Source: CBDAMZ01 sp965197375
GTDB lineage: Bacteria; Acidobacteriota; Vicinamibacteria; Vicinamibacterales; UBA8438
Direction: 5' to 3'
DNA length: 64,000 bases
Assembly: GCA_965197375.1 (NCBI GenBank)
Contig: CBDAMZ010000010.1
Span: 1 to 64,000, forward strand
Positions 17,401-26,205 of this stretch are shown here, in pieces. The notes under the pieces are model-generated. The model did not search any database and was not told where the DNA came from. It was given only the letters and a program-made list of their open reading frames with translations. Every line of letters begins with the position of its first letter. Within the stretch, counting starts at the first letter, position 1. Both the position numbers and the translations under genes were made by a program.

Positions 17401-18711
17401 TTACCGCCCTTCTTCAACAGCGACGACCGCGCCAAGCGATTGCAATCGCTCGACAAGGCTGGCGTACCCCCGCTCGACCGTCTCCAGCGGCCCGACTCGG
17501 CTCTCTCCGGTGGCCGCGAGCGCCGCGGCAATCAGAGCCATGCCGGATCGCAGGTCACGCGTATCCAAATTGCGACCGCTGAGCTTCCGCGGGCCGTCGA
17601 TAATCATCCGATGCGGATCGCACAAAAAGAGGTTTGCACCCATCCCGCTCAATTGCTCAAGGGCAAACAGGCGGAGCTCGTACATCCAATCATGGATAAG
17701 TGTGCGCCCGCGCGCCTGTGTAGCGAGCACGCTAACCAGGCTCACCATATCGCTTGGAAACCCCGGCCAAGGTGCCGTCGTAATCTGCCGGACGGCTGCT
17801 GGTGTCGATGCCACCACACGCAGGCGACCGTCCTCTAGTTCACAGTCGACGTTCATCCGAGTAAGCACCGAGGTGATCGGCTCCAGGTCGCACGCCCTCG
17901 CGCCCCGCACATCGATGTTGCCTCCGGTGACCGCCGCAACAACCGCCCAACTTCCCGCCTCAATGTAGTCTCCGTGCAGCCAATGTTCGACACCGGTACG
18001 CGCCGTACCACCGGCGATCCGAATCGTCGGTGTTCCGGCACCCTCGATGTCAATTCCCATGCCGCCCAGGAACACGCACAGTTCGACAACGTGCGGCTCG
18101 CACGCGGCGTGTCGAATTTCCGTGACGCCTCTGGCCGCGGCTGCCGCCAAAATCGCCGTCTCCGTCCCCGTGACCGAGGCTTCTTCCAGATAGATCGAGG
18201 CCGGCTTGAGCCCATCTGGAGCATCGAGCGCACACGGCGTACCACTGTCCTCATGCGCCCCGCCGTCAACCTCCCGAACACCCATAGCGCGGAGTGCCTG
18301 TAGGTGCGCCGATAGGGTCCGCCGGGCGGGGAAATCACCCCCCGGCGGTGATAGGCGCACCCGGCCAAGGCGCGCGAGAAGCGGCCCAACTAGCAGAACC
18401 GAGCCTCGAAGCCGTCCAACCAACCGCGGCTCAGGCTCATCGCTCAGAACACGCCGGCACCGAACACGCACGGTCGTGCTCCCCAAGCCCTCCACCTCAG
18501 CGCCGAGGCCCTGTAAGAGCTCTCCCATGACACGCACGTCATCGATCCGAGGAACATTAGTCAACACGCACGGCTGCTCCGTCAGCATGCAGGCTGCCAG
18601 TATCGGCAATGCAGCGTTCTTGTTGCCCTCCACGGCCACCCGTCCACTCAGAGGGTGTCCACCCTGCACGACGAGAGTGACAATCGGCCCCCGAACCTCG
18701 CTGCGTGCCAT
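17401..18711 (-). CDS. murA: UDP-GlcNAc enolpyruvyl transferase with Asp in place of the active-site Cys
   Basis: First committed step of peptidoglycan synthesis: transfers enolpyruvate from PEP to UDP-GlcNAc. 436 aa. N-terminal GxKNAALP motif is present as VEGNKNAALPILAA. The active-site loop, usually PGGCAIGARP, reads PPGGDFPARRTLSAHL, so the fosfomycin-reactive Cys is Asp. The catalytic Asp segment PGFPSDMVSLVSVLA, the HDWMYELRLFALEQL region and the C-terminal LRSGMALIAAALAA are conserved. The Cys-to-Asp change is known from Mycobacterium, Chlamydia and Borrelia MurA and gives intrinsic fosfomycin resistance; the rest of the loop (FPARR) is also unusual here. Last gene of the minus-strand cell-wall cluster, 203 bp after murB. 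The gap holds nothing I recognise. Confidence -1.
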   Translation of the reverse strand: MARSEVRGPIVTLVVQGGHPLSGRVAVEGNKNAALPILAACMLTEQPCVLTNVPRIDDVRVMGELLQGLGAEVEGLGSTTVRVRCRRVLSDEPEPRLVGRLRGSVLLVGPLLARLGRVRLSPPGGDFPARRTLSAHLQALRAMGVREVDGGAHEDSGTPCALDAPDGLKPASIYLEEASVTGTETAILAAAAARGVTEIRHAACEPHVVELCVFLGGMGIDIEGAGTPTIRIAGGTARTGVEHWLHGDYIEAGSWAVVAAVTGGNIDVRGARACDLEPITSVLTRMNVDCELEDGRLRVVASTPAAVRQITTAPWPGFPSDMVSLVSVLATQARGRTLIHDWMYELRLFALEQLSGMGANLFLCDPHRMIIDGPRKLSGRNLDTRDLRSGMALIAAALAATGESRVGPLETVERGYASLVERLQSLGAVVAVEEGR

Positions 18712-18914
18712 ATTGACTGACTAAGCGTTAACTCTTACATGCCGTGGGATTCGGCCACTAATGTACCTCGCCAAGGACCGCGCTGGACAGTGAGTCAAAT
18801 GCTCCCAGTGGTCTCCTTCCTCGCATCTCGCAACGATCAGACGTGGCTTCCCTCAGTAGACCTCGGTGCGTCACCGTATTCACGCAAGGTAGCACTAAGT
18901 ACAGCCTATCCTCA

Positions 18915-19907
18915 TCACTCACTGGGCGGCCACGAAAAGTCGCCAAGGCATACCACTTCCTGTCGCAACGTGACCCCAAGTTTCTGTTCGACTTCACGGC
19001 GACAGTGTTCAATAAGATCTCGGATATCCCCGACCGTCGCATGGCCATCACTGACAATGAAATTGCCGTGCACGTCAGACACCCGCGCTCGCCCAACGGT
19101 AAAGCCTTTGAGCCCGGCCCGGTCAATCAGGGCTCCGGCCGACGGGGGCACACCCACAGGAAGGACAACCCGATCCGGGTCGGGGTTTCGAAAAATGCAG
19201 CCTGCGCTTGGCTCGTCGAGCGGCTGTGTCTGCTTCCGATAGGCGAGCGACGCGCGCGCGCGCGCGCGCAGCCCAGCCGAGTCGGCTGGTGTTACCTCGA
19301 ACTCTGCCCACAGGGCGACCTCACCCGTGCGCTGTAAACGGCTACAGTCGTAGCCGAACTCCATTTCGTCCACCCGCACTGTTCGTGCTGTGCCGTCCCG
19401 ATCCGCCAACCTGACCTCACTCACCTTCTCTCCAATCAGACGACCTCGAAAGTGCGCGTCGCTGAAGAGTGCTCCGCCGACGGTCCCGGGTGTGCCGGCC
19501 CACGTCTCCAGACCCGCGAGACCACGATTGATCGTCCAACGCACCAGGCCATTGAGCGTCACTCCAGCCGCCGCACGTACGACGCCCGGTCGCACAAGTT
19601 CGATCCCGCCATGTCGCGTCCGAACGACAAGGCCGCGGATGCCGCCATCACCGATCAGCACGTTAGACCCGCCGCCCAACAGTGTGACCGAAAGTTCGGC
19701 AGCATGAGCAGCGACGAGTGCCTGCACTAGTTCGTGGGCGCCACGTGCCTCAACCAGCCAGTCAGCTTCACCGCCGGTTCGAAACGTGGTGAGCGGGCCG
19801 AGCGCCACACGGCACCCCACGCGCTCGGCCCCGAAAACCTCTACCAGTGCGGTAGGAATTTGCTGCTTATTACCGAAACCGCGCGCTATACGTGAATTGA
19901 CTGCCAT
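18915..19907 (-). CDS. murB: UDP-N-acetylenolpyruvoylglucosamine reductase
   Basis: FAD enzyme reducing the MurA product to UDP-MurNAc. 330 aa. The FAD domain shows GPLTTFRTGGEADWLVEA, VTLLGGGSNVLIGDGGIRGLVV and WAGTPGTVGGAL. The substrate part has DEMEFGYDCSRLQRTGE, and the general-acid motif reads PSAGCIFRNP, with Cys where E. coli has Ser (AGSFFKNP). The stretch after GTVGGAL reads FSDAHFRG and lacks the usual NAGAYG, so this is an unusual variant. A (CG)9 tract codes the Arg-Ala repeat RARAR near residue 218. pxpC ends 6 bp upstream, so murB is translated as part of the pxpB-pxpC run. Confidence -1.
   Translation of the reverse strand: MAVNSRIARGFGNKQQIPTALVEVFGAERVGCRVALGPLTTFRTGGEADWLVEARGAHELVQALVAAHAAELSVTLLGGGSNVLIGDGGIRGLVVRTRHGGIELVRPGVVRAAAGVTLNGLVRWTINRGLAGLETWAGTPGTVGGALFSDAHFRGRLIGEKVSEVRLADRDGTARTVRVDEMEFGYDCSRLQRTGEVALWAEFEVTPADSAGLRARARASLAYRKQTQPLDEPSAGCIFRNPDPDRVVLPVGVPPSAGALIDRAGLKGFTVGRARVSDVHGNFIVSDGHATVGDIRDLIEHCRREVEQKLGVTLRQEVVCLGDFSWPPSE
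19251..19269. repeat. (CG)9 dinucleotide tract inside murB
   Basis: Nine CG units plus one C in a row, read in the murB frame as alternating Arg and Ala codons. Such tracts are prone to slippage and can adopt Z-DNA. Confidence -1.
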
Positions 19908-19913
19908 GCTTGG

Positions 19914-20837
19914 CTACGAAATTAAGGCACGCTCCTGTGCGATCAGCAAGCTGACAGCACGCGCATACGTACACGGTTCAAATTCCATCCAGTCCCCTGG
20001 TGCTAGTTGACCGACCACAGGTAAATCAGCGGTGATGACCGTCGCGATCTGTGGGTATCCGCCGGCGGTCTGCCGATCCGCCATCAGCACGATCGGCCGC
20101 CCCGAAGGTGGGACCTGCACCGATCCAACCAAGGTCGCTGTTGAGATCAGCTCGCGGCCACCGCGTGGGGTGATCGGACTCCCATCAAGTCGATATCCCA
20201 TCCGATCCGACTGCGGCGTCACAACGTATCGGCATGTCGCGAAAACCTCTAGCATATTCTGATCGAATAACCTGTCGTGCGGTCCCGGAATTACTCGCAC
20301 GCGCGCTCCCTGGATAGGAAGCTGGACGGCGGGCAGACGGGTATCACCTTCGCGCGCGGGGCGCGCCGTATCCTGACCAACCGGCAGACAGTCGCCGGTC
20401 TTGAGCGCCCGCCCCGCAAGCCCGCCCATCCGGCTCCCGAAATGGGTCGCCCGGCTGCCGAGTACCACCGGCAGATCAAACCCACCCGCCACGGCAACGT
20501 AGGCACGCACACCACTAAGTCGCCGGCCGAACGTAAGCCGCTGGCCGGCGCGCGCACGCATAGTTGCATTCATCGAGATCCACTCGCCATCAAGACTGAG
20601 CTCGAAGCATGCCCCCCCGACAGCGAATAGGAGATCCTGGCCGAACTCGAGCGTTGGACCGACCCACGTTACTTCAAGTGTTGCAGCCGACCGGCGATTG
20701 CCTACGAGCAGGTTGGCGAGCCGCTGCGAGGCGCGATCCATCGCTCCGGCAACCGGCACGCCGAAGCGTTGGTACCCCCACCGACCGTCGTCCTGGACCG
20801 TCGTCAGGATGCCCGGACGGACGACCGCGACCGCCAT
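19914..20837 (-). CDS. pxpC: 5-oxoprolinase subunit C (biotin-dependent carboxyltransferase family)
   Basis: With PxpA and PxpB it opens 5-oxoproline (pyroglutamate) to glutamate using ATP. About 307 aa. Family signs are VVRPGILTTVQDDGRWGYQRFGVPVAGAMD split over the N-terminus, LEVTWVGPTLEF, VAVAGGFDLPVVLGSRAT, VTPQSDRMGYRLDG and the C-terminal SVQVPPSGRPIVLMADRQTAGGYP region. A start at 20837 avoids overlap with pxpB; 20855 is also possible. The partner pxpA is not in the window. It lies inside a peptidoglycan operon between mpl/pxpB and murB, which is not its usual place. Confidence -1.
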   Translation of the reverse strand: MAVAVVRPGILTTVQDDGRWGYQRFGVPVAGAMDRASQRLANLLVGNRRSAATLEVTWVGPTLEFGQDLLFAVGGACFELSLDGEWISMNATMRARAGQRLTFGRRLSGVRAYVAVAGGFDLPVVLGSRATHFGSRMGGLAGRALKTGDCLPVGQDTARPAREGDTRLPAVQLPIQGARVRVIPGPHDRLFDQNMLEVFATCRYVVTPQSDRMGYRLDGSPITPRGGRELISTATLVGSVQVPPSGRPIVLMADRQTAGGYPQIATVITADLPVVGQLAPGDWMEFEPCTYARAVSLLIAQERALIS

Positions 20838-20842
20838 GACGC

Positions 20843-21580
20843 CTAGTGACCCCATTCGGCCAACCCCGAGGGTTGCGCCGCAGCCTCTGCCGACAACCGC
20901 CGAAACGTCGTCTCATCGACCGGCTCGAACCGCACCGCGTCGCCCGCGTGCAAGAGGAAGGGATCTGCCCGACCGAGTGCGAACGTTCGCCAGGGCGTCT
21001 GTCCGATCAGCTGCCATCCGCCTGGAGCATCCAGGGGATAGATGCCAGTCTGACGACCGGCGATACCGACCGATCCGGCTGGGACGCACAGTCTTGGCGT
21101 CTCCCGGCGCGGCGCGGCGATTCGCCGGTCGACCGAGCCCATGTAAGCAAAGCCTGGCAGGAAGCCGAGCATGTAAACCCGATAGTCCCGTCCGGCGTGC
21201 AACGCGATCACTCGAGATGACGTGCACGCACCGAAACACGCCACCTCGTCGAGGTCCGGCCCACGTGCACCCCCGTAGCAGACCGGCACCGTCAGCACGC
21301 GACCCGTGACCTCCTCCACCCGCCGGTCATCGGCTACGGCGCCACGGCTGGCCGCCGCTTTGAGGTCTATCACCACTCGCTCAACGTCGGTCTTAAGCGG
21401 ATCAAAATGCACTGTCACGGTGCAGTAACTCTCCACGACGTCAAGCACCCCAGGGTGCTCGGACCACCGCACGGCATCAGCCACGCGGATCACGAGCTGG
21501 TTGAGGCTCGGATCGATCCGCTGGTCAAAAGCTAGCACCAACGCCGCATCGCCAACACGCGAAAGATTCCAGCCTGGCAT
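20843..21580 (-). CDS. pxpB: 5-oxoprolinase subunit B (KipI-like)
   Basis: Partner of PxpC in the ATP-dependent 5-oxoprolinase. 245 aa. Typical stretches: VGDAALVLAFDQRIDP near the N-terminus, YCTVTVHFDP, VPVCYGG with GPDLDEVA, the very conserved YMLGFLPGFAYMGSVD, and VPAGSVGIAGRQTGIYPLDAPGGWQLIG. It starts 11 bp after the mpl stop and ends next to the pxpC start, so all three are co-transcribed. A KipI-like regulatory role (as in Bacillus) is possible but there is no sporulation context. Confidence -1.
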   Translation of the reverse strand: MPGWNLSRVGDAALVLAFDQRIDPSLNQLVIRVADAVRWSEHPGVLDVVESYCTVTVHFDPLKTDVERVVIDLKAAASRGAVADDRRVEEVTGRVLTVPVCYGGARGPDLDEVACFGACTSSRVIALHAGRDYRVYMLGFLPGFAYMGSVDRRIAAPRRETPRLCVPAGSVGIAGRQTGIYPLDAPGGWQLIGQTPWRTFALGRADPFLLHAGDAVRFEPVDETTFRRLSAEAAAQPSGLAEWGH

Positions 21581-21591
21581 CGCGTTGAGGG

Positions 21592-22989
21592 TTACCCTAA
21601 CGCCTTAAGTCGACGTAACAGCCGCTCGTGGATCCCGTCGAAATAACCATTCGACATGATCACAACGAAGTCCCCGTCCCGCGCTTCGTCTGCAATCGTG
21701 GCCACCGTTTCCTCGACTGCCGGCAGGTGCCGGGCCGAGACTCCGACGGCCTGAAGATCGGCCACTAACTTAGGTTCAGATAGACGATCTGCCTCGGGCA
21801 ACGTCGAGCGGTAGACCGCACCAACGACTACTTCATCCGCTAGACGGAGTGCGTCGACGAACGCCTCTTGAAAGACCCGGCGGCACGCAGTCGCCGAACG
21901 AGGCTCGAACACGGCCCAAACGCGACCCTCTGGGCACATGTCACGAACTGCCGCCAGCGTTTCGCGGACGGCCGTTGGATGGTGGGCAAAGTCATCGTAG
22001 ACCGTCACTCCGTGCGCGACACCGCGGACTTCGAGCCGCCGGCATACGCCGCGGAATGTCCCCAGCGCGGTCGCGACGGCCGGCGGTGTGATTCCGATGG
22101 CAGCTCCAACCGAAACGGCCGCCAGCGCGTTTCTGACGTTGAAGAGCCCGATAAGCGGCAGTCGTACATGCGCAACTACCTCCCCCCGCCGCGAGACGTC
22201 AAAAATCATCCCGCCGGCTTCGTAATAGATATCAGTCGCGCGCCAATCCGCCCCCTCACTGAGCCCAAACGTCTCGACTTCGCAATGAGCGAAGGCCTGT
22301 AACGCCGCGGCTTCGGCATCGTCCGCACCAAGAATCGCCAGACCCTTGCGCGGGACCAAACGAACCAGGCGCTGAAAGGCCAAGCATAACGTGTCGAAAT
22401 TCTGGTAGATGTCGGCATGGTCGAACTCGACACCGCTCACGACCACGACGTCCGGCAAGTACTTCAGGAACTTCGCTGTCTTGTCGAAGAACGCACTGTC
22501 GTACTCGTCTCCCTCGATGACAAACACTTCGCCGTGACCCAGCCGGTAGCTCGCGTCGAAGTTACGAGGTATCCCGCCAACGAAGAAACTGGGGTCGACT
22601 CCCCCCTCGACCAAAGACCAGGCGACCATCGATGCGGTCGTCGTTTTCCCATGCGTGCCAGCAACAACGACCGACCTTGAACCCCAGAGGAAGTGGTCCC
22701 GAATCATCTCCGGCAGCGCACAGTACCGGATCTTTTGGTCAAGCACCGCCTCAACTTCTGGATTGCCCCTGGAGACAGCATTCCCGATGACCACCAGGTC
22801 GAGATCAGCTGTGATGCGCTCAGTTCGGTACCCGACCATCGGCACAATGCCTTGGTTGGCAAGAAACTCGCTCATAGGCGGATAGGCGTGCTCGTCTGAC
22901 CCGCGAACGTCAAAGCCGCGCGCTTTCAACAACGCCGCTAGGGTAGCCATGGCGGTGCCGCAAACGCCGATCAGGTGGACCCTGCTCAT
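21592..22989 (-). CDS. mpl: UDP-MurNAc:tripeptide ligase (murein peptide recycling)
   Basis: Attaches the recycled tripeptide L-Ala-gamma-D-Glu-mDAP to UDP-MurNAc, bypassing MurC, MurD and MurE. 465 aa, longer at this position than MurC would be and with Mpl-type features: MSRVHLIGVCGTAMATLAALL, the HxxPPMSxxL-like segment AYPPMSEFLANQGI, ATP loop VVAGTHGKTTTASM, VIEGDEYDSAFFDK, VEFDHADIY and VYDDFAHHPTAVRETL, then FEPRSATACRRVFQ. Its ATG overlaps the ldcA stop by 4 bp and pxpB follows 11 bp later. Together with ldcA and nagZ it defines peptidoglycan recycling as the operon theme. Confidence -1.
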   Translation of the reverse strand: MSRVHLIGVCGTAMATLAALLKARGFDVRGSDEHAYPPMSEFLANQGIVPMVGYRTERITADLDLVVIGNAVSRGNPEVEAVLDQKIRYCALPEMIRDHFLWGSRSVVVAGTHGKTTTASMVAWSLVEGGVDPSFFVGGIPRNFDASYRLGHGEVFVIEGDEYDSAFFDKTAKFLKYLPDVVVVSGVEFDHADIYQNFDTLCLAFQRLVRLVPRKGLAILGADDAEAAALQAFAHCEVETFGLSEGADWRATDIYYEAGGMIFDVSRRGEVVAHVRLPLIGLFNVRNALAAVSVGAAIGITPPAVATALGTFRGVCRRLEVRGVAHGVTVYDDFAHHPTAVRETLAAVRDMCPEGRVWAVFEPRSATACRRVFQEAFVDALRLADEVVVGAVYRSTLPEADRLSEPKLVADLQAVGVSARHLPAVEETVATIADEARDGDFVVIMSNGYFDGIHERLLRRLKALG

Positions 22990-23927
22990 TCGACGGCGGC
23001 CTCCTCAATAACGAGCCGGGCACGCGGAGAGGTAAGCACTGTCACCTCAACCCCGAGCGGCAGCGTCAGCGTCGGCCCCTCGGTGTGCCCTGACGGGAAC
23101 CCGAAGAGCACCGGTCCGGTAAAATCCGCGAGCAGTTCCGCAATGACCGCCCGAGCGGTCAGGCCGGCCGCAGCGTCATCACATCCGGCGAACTCGGTGC
23201 ACACGACGGCCGACGCCTTCGCGACAAGACCGGTCTGCCTGAGCTGCGTGAGCATCCGATCGATCCGATAGGGACGTTCATTAACGTCATCGAGAAAAAG
23301 TACGTAGCCCTTCGGTGGCGCGAACGCGTGCGGCGTGGCTAACGACGCTAGCACCTGAGTTAGAGTGCCGCCCATGAGCGGGCCGTGCGCCTCGCCACCG
23401 AGGAGCACCTCCACGCCGTCCGGAGCTAACTCACCCAGGGGCTTCGGTTCGGTGACGCACCCGAGGAACGATGAGCGATCGTAACCCTTGGCCTGCCGGC
23501 CAAAATTGATTACCATCGGACCATGGAAGCAGACCGTGTCGCAATAGGACGTCAGAAAAATGAGGAGCGCGGTTAGATCGCTACACCCAACGAACGGTTT
23601 GCGCGCACGCCGAGCCTCGGCTACGTCCAACAACGGAAGCAGCTGAGCGCTTCCATAACCACCGCGCGTGGCCACGATCCCAGCAATTTCTGGATCACGC
23701 CAGGCCGCGCGCAGGGCCATCGCACGCTGTTCCGCCGGCCCCGCCAAGTACCCCCGATGCTCAAAGATACTTTCCTCAAACACCGGGTCGAAACCAAGAG
23801 CGCGCAGCTCCGCAACACCGCGTTCGAATAACTCCCGGTCAAACGGGCTAGCTGGCGCCACCAGCGCCACGCGATCGCCAGCTCGAAGCGCGCGGGGTCT
23901 CTGCTTCTGACTCATGCTAGTGTCCAT
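22986..23927 (-). CDS. ldcA: Muramoyltetrapeptide (LD-)carboxypeptidase, family S66
   Basis: Removes terminal D-Ala from recycled tetrapeptide so that Mpl can reuse the tripeptide. 313 aa. Ser-Glu-His machinery is visible: IVATRGGYGSAQLL and nucleophile region VGCSDLTALL, Glu in LFLDDVNERPYRIDRML, and His in FPSGHTEGPTLTLPLG. No signal peptide, so cytoplasmic. Two possible starts, ATG at 23927 or 23915. It follows nagZ by about 108 bp and overlaps mpl by 4 bp. Confidence -1.
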   Translation of the reverse strand: MDTSMSQKQRPRALRAGDRVALVAPASPFDRELFERGVAELRALGFDPVFEESIFEHRGYLAGPAEQRAMALRAAWRDPEIAGIVATRGGYGSAQLLPLLDVAEARRARKPFVGCSDLTALLIFLTSYCDTVCFHGPMVINFGRQAKGYDRSSFLGCVTEPKPLGELAPDGVEVLLGGEAHGPLMGGTLTQVLASLATPHAFAPPKGYVLFLDDVNERPYRIDRMLTQLRQTGLVAKASAVVCTEFAGCDDAAAGLTARAVIAELLADFTGPVLFGFPSGHTEGPTLTLPLGVEVTVLTSPRARLVIEEAAVE

Positions 23928-24034
23928 CTCCTAGCGCTGTTCCAACTATCTGCAAAAAAGGCTTATCGCGGCTCCAGATGATATCGCCGTGCCAAGCTGA
24001 TGGCCGGTTCGGGCCCAAACAAGTTCGCATAGCA

Positions 24035-25129
24035 CTAGACATACCGAACCATCTCCTCCGCGACGGACTGGTGCGCGGCGCAACCGAGGATTTCACGGAG
24101 CTCGCTTCCCGCTAGGGGGCGCCACCGCTGGCTCGACACCAAGAAACGCTCCTTAACACGTCGTTGCCGTACCAGTGCATCACTGACACGGGCCTTGGGC
24201 AACGTCTCGTCCTCGATCGCGTGAATGACCGCCTCAATAGCTGAAACCTGCCGTCCGGTATCGGGCCCGCACAGCAACACCATGTCACAACCGGCGCCGA
24301 TAGCCTTCACCGTCGCGTCTCCTATTGAGTAAGTCTCCGCAATGGCCTTCATCTCCATGTCGTCGGCGACAACAATGCCGTCGAAACCCAGTTCCTCGCG
24401 CAACAGGCCACTCACGATTGACGACGAGAGCGTCGCTGGAGTGCTGGCATCAAGCGCCGGGTAGACGACATGAGCCGTCATGATGGCCGCTACACCTGCG
24501 GCAATGGCTGCGCGAAACGGTTCGATTTCGACCGCACGGAGACGGTCCGAAGGATGCTCGACAACCGGTAGTTCGTCGTGGGAGTCGGTAGAACTGTCCC
24601 CATGTCCAGGAAAGTGCTTCCCGCACGCAGCGATTCCGTGTCGCTGGAGCGTGCCAATAATGGCCGCCCCAAATCGGGCAACATCGTCAGCCCGCGTCGA
24701 CAGTGCGCGGTTGCCGATAATGGGATTGGCGATGTTGGTATGAACGTCCAGTACGGGCGCGTAGTCCAAGGTCACACCGACGGCTCCGAGCTCGATCGCG
24801 AGCGCCCGCCCGAATCGGTCGGCCAGCGAGAGATCGCCACTTCGACCCAGAGCGATCATCGGCGGCCACTCCGTAAACGGCGCGCGGAACCGGGCCACCT
24901 TCCCGCCCTCCTGATCCACGCTGACCCACACGGGCATCTCATGCGAGAGAGAACGTGCCTCGTACGCCAGTTCTGCAACCTGCTCAGGAGCTTCCACGTT
25001 CCGGGCGAAGAAGATGATTCCACCGAGGTCGAAGTCACGGGCCAGCGCGCGCAGCTCAGGAGGGATCGTAGTGCCCGCAAACCCGGCAACGACCAACTGC
25101 CCCACATGGCGTTGCACGTGTTTCAACAT
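24035..25129 (-). CDS. nagZ: Beta-N-acetylhexosaminidase, glycoside hydrolase family 3
   Basis: Cytoplasmic enzyme cutting GlcNAc from anhydro-muropeptides during wall recycling. 364 aa from the ATG at 25129. GH3 NagZ motifs: LGGIIFFARNV, VSVDQEGGKVARFR, the signature KHFPGHGDSSTDSHDELP with the mobile-loop His/Asp pair, and FDGIVVADDMEMKAI with the nucleophile Asp. No signal peptide. Head of the minus-strand cell-wall cluster; 68 bp from the divergent GHMP kinase. Confidence -1.
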   Translation of the reverse strand: MLKHVQRHVGQLVVAGFAGTTIPPELRALARDFDLGGIIFFARNVEAPEQVAELAYEARSLSHEMPVWVSVDQEGGKVARFRAPFTEWPPMIALGRSGDLSLADRFGRALAIELGAVGVTLDYAPVLDVHTNIANPIIGNRALSTRADDVARFGAAIIGTLQRHGIAACGKHFPGHGDSSTDSHDELPVVEHPSDRLRAVEIEPFRAAIAAGVAAIMTAHVVYPALDASTPATLSSSIVSGLLREELGFDGIVVADDMEMKAIAETYSIGDATVKAIGAGCDMVLLCGPDTGRQVSAIEAVIHAIEDETLPKARVSDALVRQRRVKERFLVSSQRWRPLAGSELREILGCAAHQSVAEEMVRYV

Positions 25130-25197
25130 CGGAAAACGTGGCACGGGAAGGCGGCCTGCTGCGGTGCGACGGGCCACCAGGTAGCCGACCCATTATA

Positions 25198-26202
25198 ATG
25201 CGACCCGTGCGGATTCATTCGTCGGCCCCCACGCGCATTGATTTCGCCGGCGGCACGCTTGATATCTGGCCCCTTTACCTCTTTCATGAAAATGCGCAAA
25301 CGCTTAACGCAGCGATCACCCTTCGCGCCGAGTGCACACTGTCTGAAAGCCCTGACGGGCGCTTACACGTCGCGTCGGAAGATACAGGAGAGACCGTTGA
25401 CGTGCCGCATTGGTCTAAGCTCGACGGCCAAACCACCCTCACGCTCGTCGCGCGGCTGCTGCGCTTCTTTGAGGCCGAGCGGCTTACCGTCACGACACGG
25501 TCCGGTTCACCGGTGGGCGCGGGTCTGGGTGGTTCTTCCGCCCTCAACATCGCACTCTGCGGCGCGCTCTCCCAGTGGTACGGCACAGCCTATGGCGCCG
25601 AAGCCTTGATGTCTCTCGCACTTAACCTCGAGGCTCGGACGATCGGCGTTCCGACAGGCATCCAGGATTTCCGACCCGCGATGTACGGCGGTCTGGCCGC
25701 ACTGGAGATGGGTCCGACCGGCATTATGCGCGTAGTGCTTTCGGTCGACCCATGTGCGATCGAGGATCGGGTAGTACTTGCCTACACGGGAGCATCGCGG
25801 GACTCCGGCGTCAATAATTGGGAGGTTGTCAAGCGATATCTCGACGGCGACCCGCACGTGGCAACGCTGTTCAATGAAATCTGCAACACCGCTGCCGCCA
25901 TGCGTCACGCGCTCGAAGCCAGGGACTGGGCCGAGGTCGGACGTCAGATAGCGAAGGAGTGGGAGCTCCGCAAACGTCTCGCGCCTGGCGTCACGACCCC
26001 GGCGATCGAAGATCTCATTGAGCGGGGACGTTCGGCCGGTGCACGTGCCGCAAAAGTGTGTGGCGCGGGCGGTGGTGGTTCCCTGATCTTCTTCGCCGAT
26101 CCCCCAATCGTACCGGCCGTCAAGCAGGCCATCACCGCTGCAGGCGCGCACGTACTGGACTATCGTATCGATTCGGACGGCTTGCGGGTCGTTTCGGCAT
26201 AA
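25198..26202 (+). CDS. GHMP-family sugar kinase, substrate unknown
   Basis: ATP-dependent small-molecule kinase of the galactokinase/homoserine/mevalonate/phosphomevalonate superfamily. About 334 aa. Motif 1 is SAPTRIDFAGGTLDIWPLYLF, motif 2 (ATP-binding) is GSPVGAGLGGSSALNIAL, and motif 3 is KVCGAGGGGSLIFF near the C-terminus. The DFAGGTxD form and length resemble heptose-phosphate or fucokinase-like members. It is divergent from nagZ, so a role in phosphorylating a recycled wall sugar is a reasonable guess but not shown. A start at 25138 is less likely because the conserved motif would sit too deep. The small gene at 26206 follows 3 bp after the stop. Confidence -1.
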   Translation: MRPVRIHSSAPTRIDFAGGTLDIWPLYLFHENAQTLNAAITLRAECTLSESPDGRLHVASEDTGETVDVPHWSKLDGQTTLTLVARLLRFFEAERLTVTTRSGSPVGAGLGGSSALNIALCGALSQWYGTAYGAEALMSLALNLEARTIGVPTGIQDFRPAMYGGLAALEMGPTGIMRVVLSVDPCAIEDRVVLAYTGASRDSGVNNWEVVKRYLDGDPHVATLFNEICNTAAAMRHALEARDWAEVGRQIAKEWELRKRLAPGVTTPAIEDLIERGRSAGARAAKVCGAGGGGSLIFFADPPIVPAVKQAITAAGAHVLDYRIDSDGLRVVSA

Positions 26203-26205
26203 TTC

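Noticed and set aside
18758..19126. 122-aa minus-strand ORF across the murA-murB gap
   Set aside because: More than half overlaps murB in another frame and the composition is not protein-like.
25191..25200. TATAAT overlapping the GHMP kinase start codon
   Set aside because: As a -10 box it would place transcription start inside the gene, and no -35 box fits.
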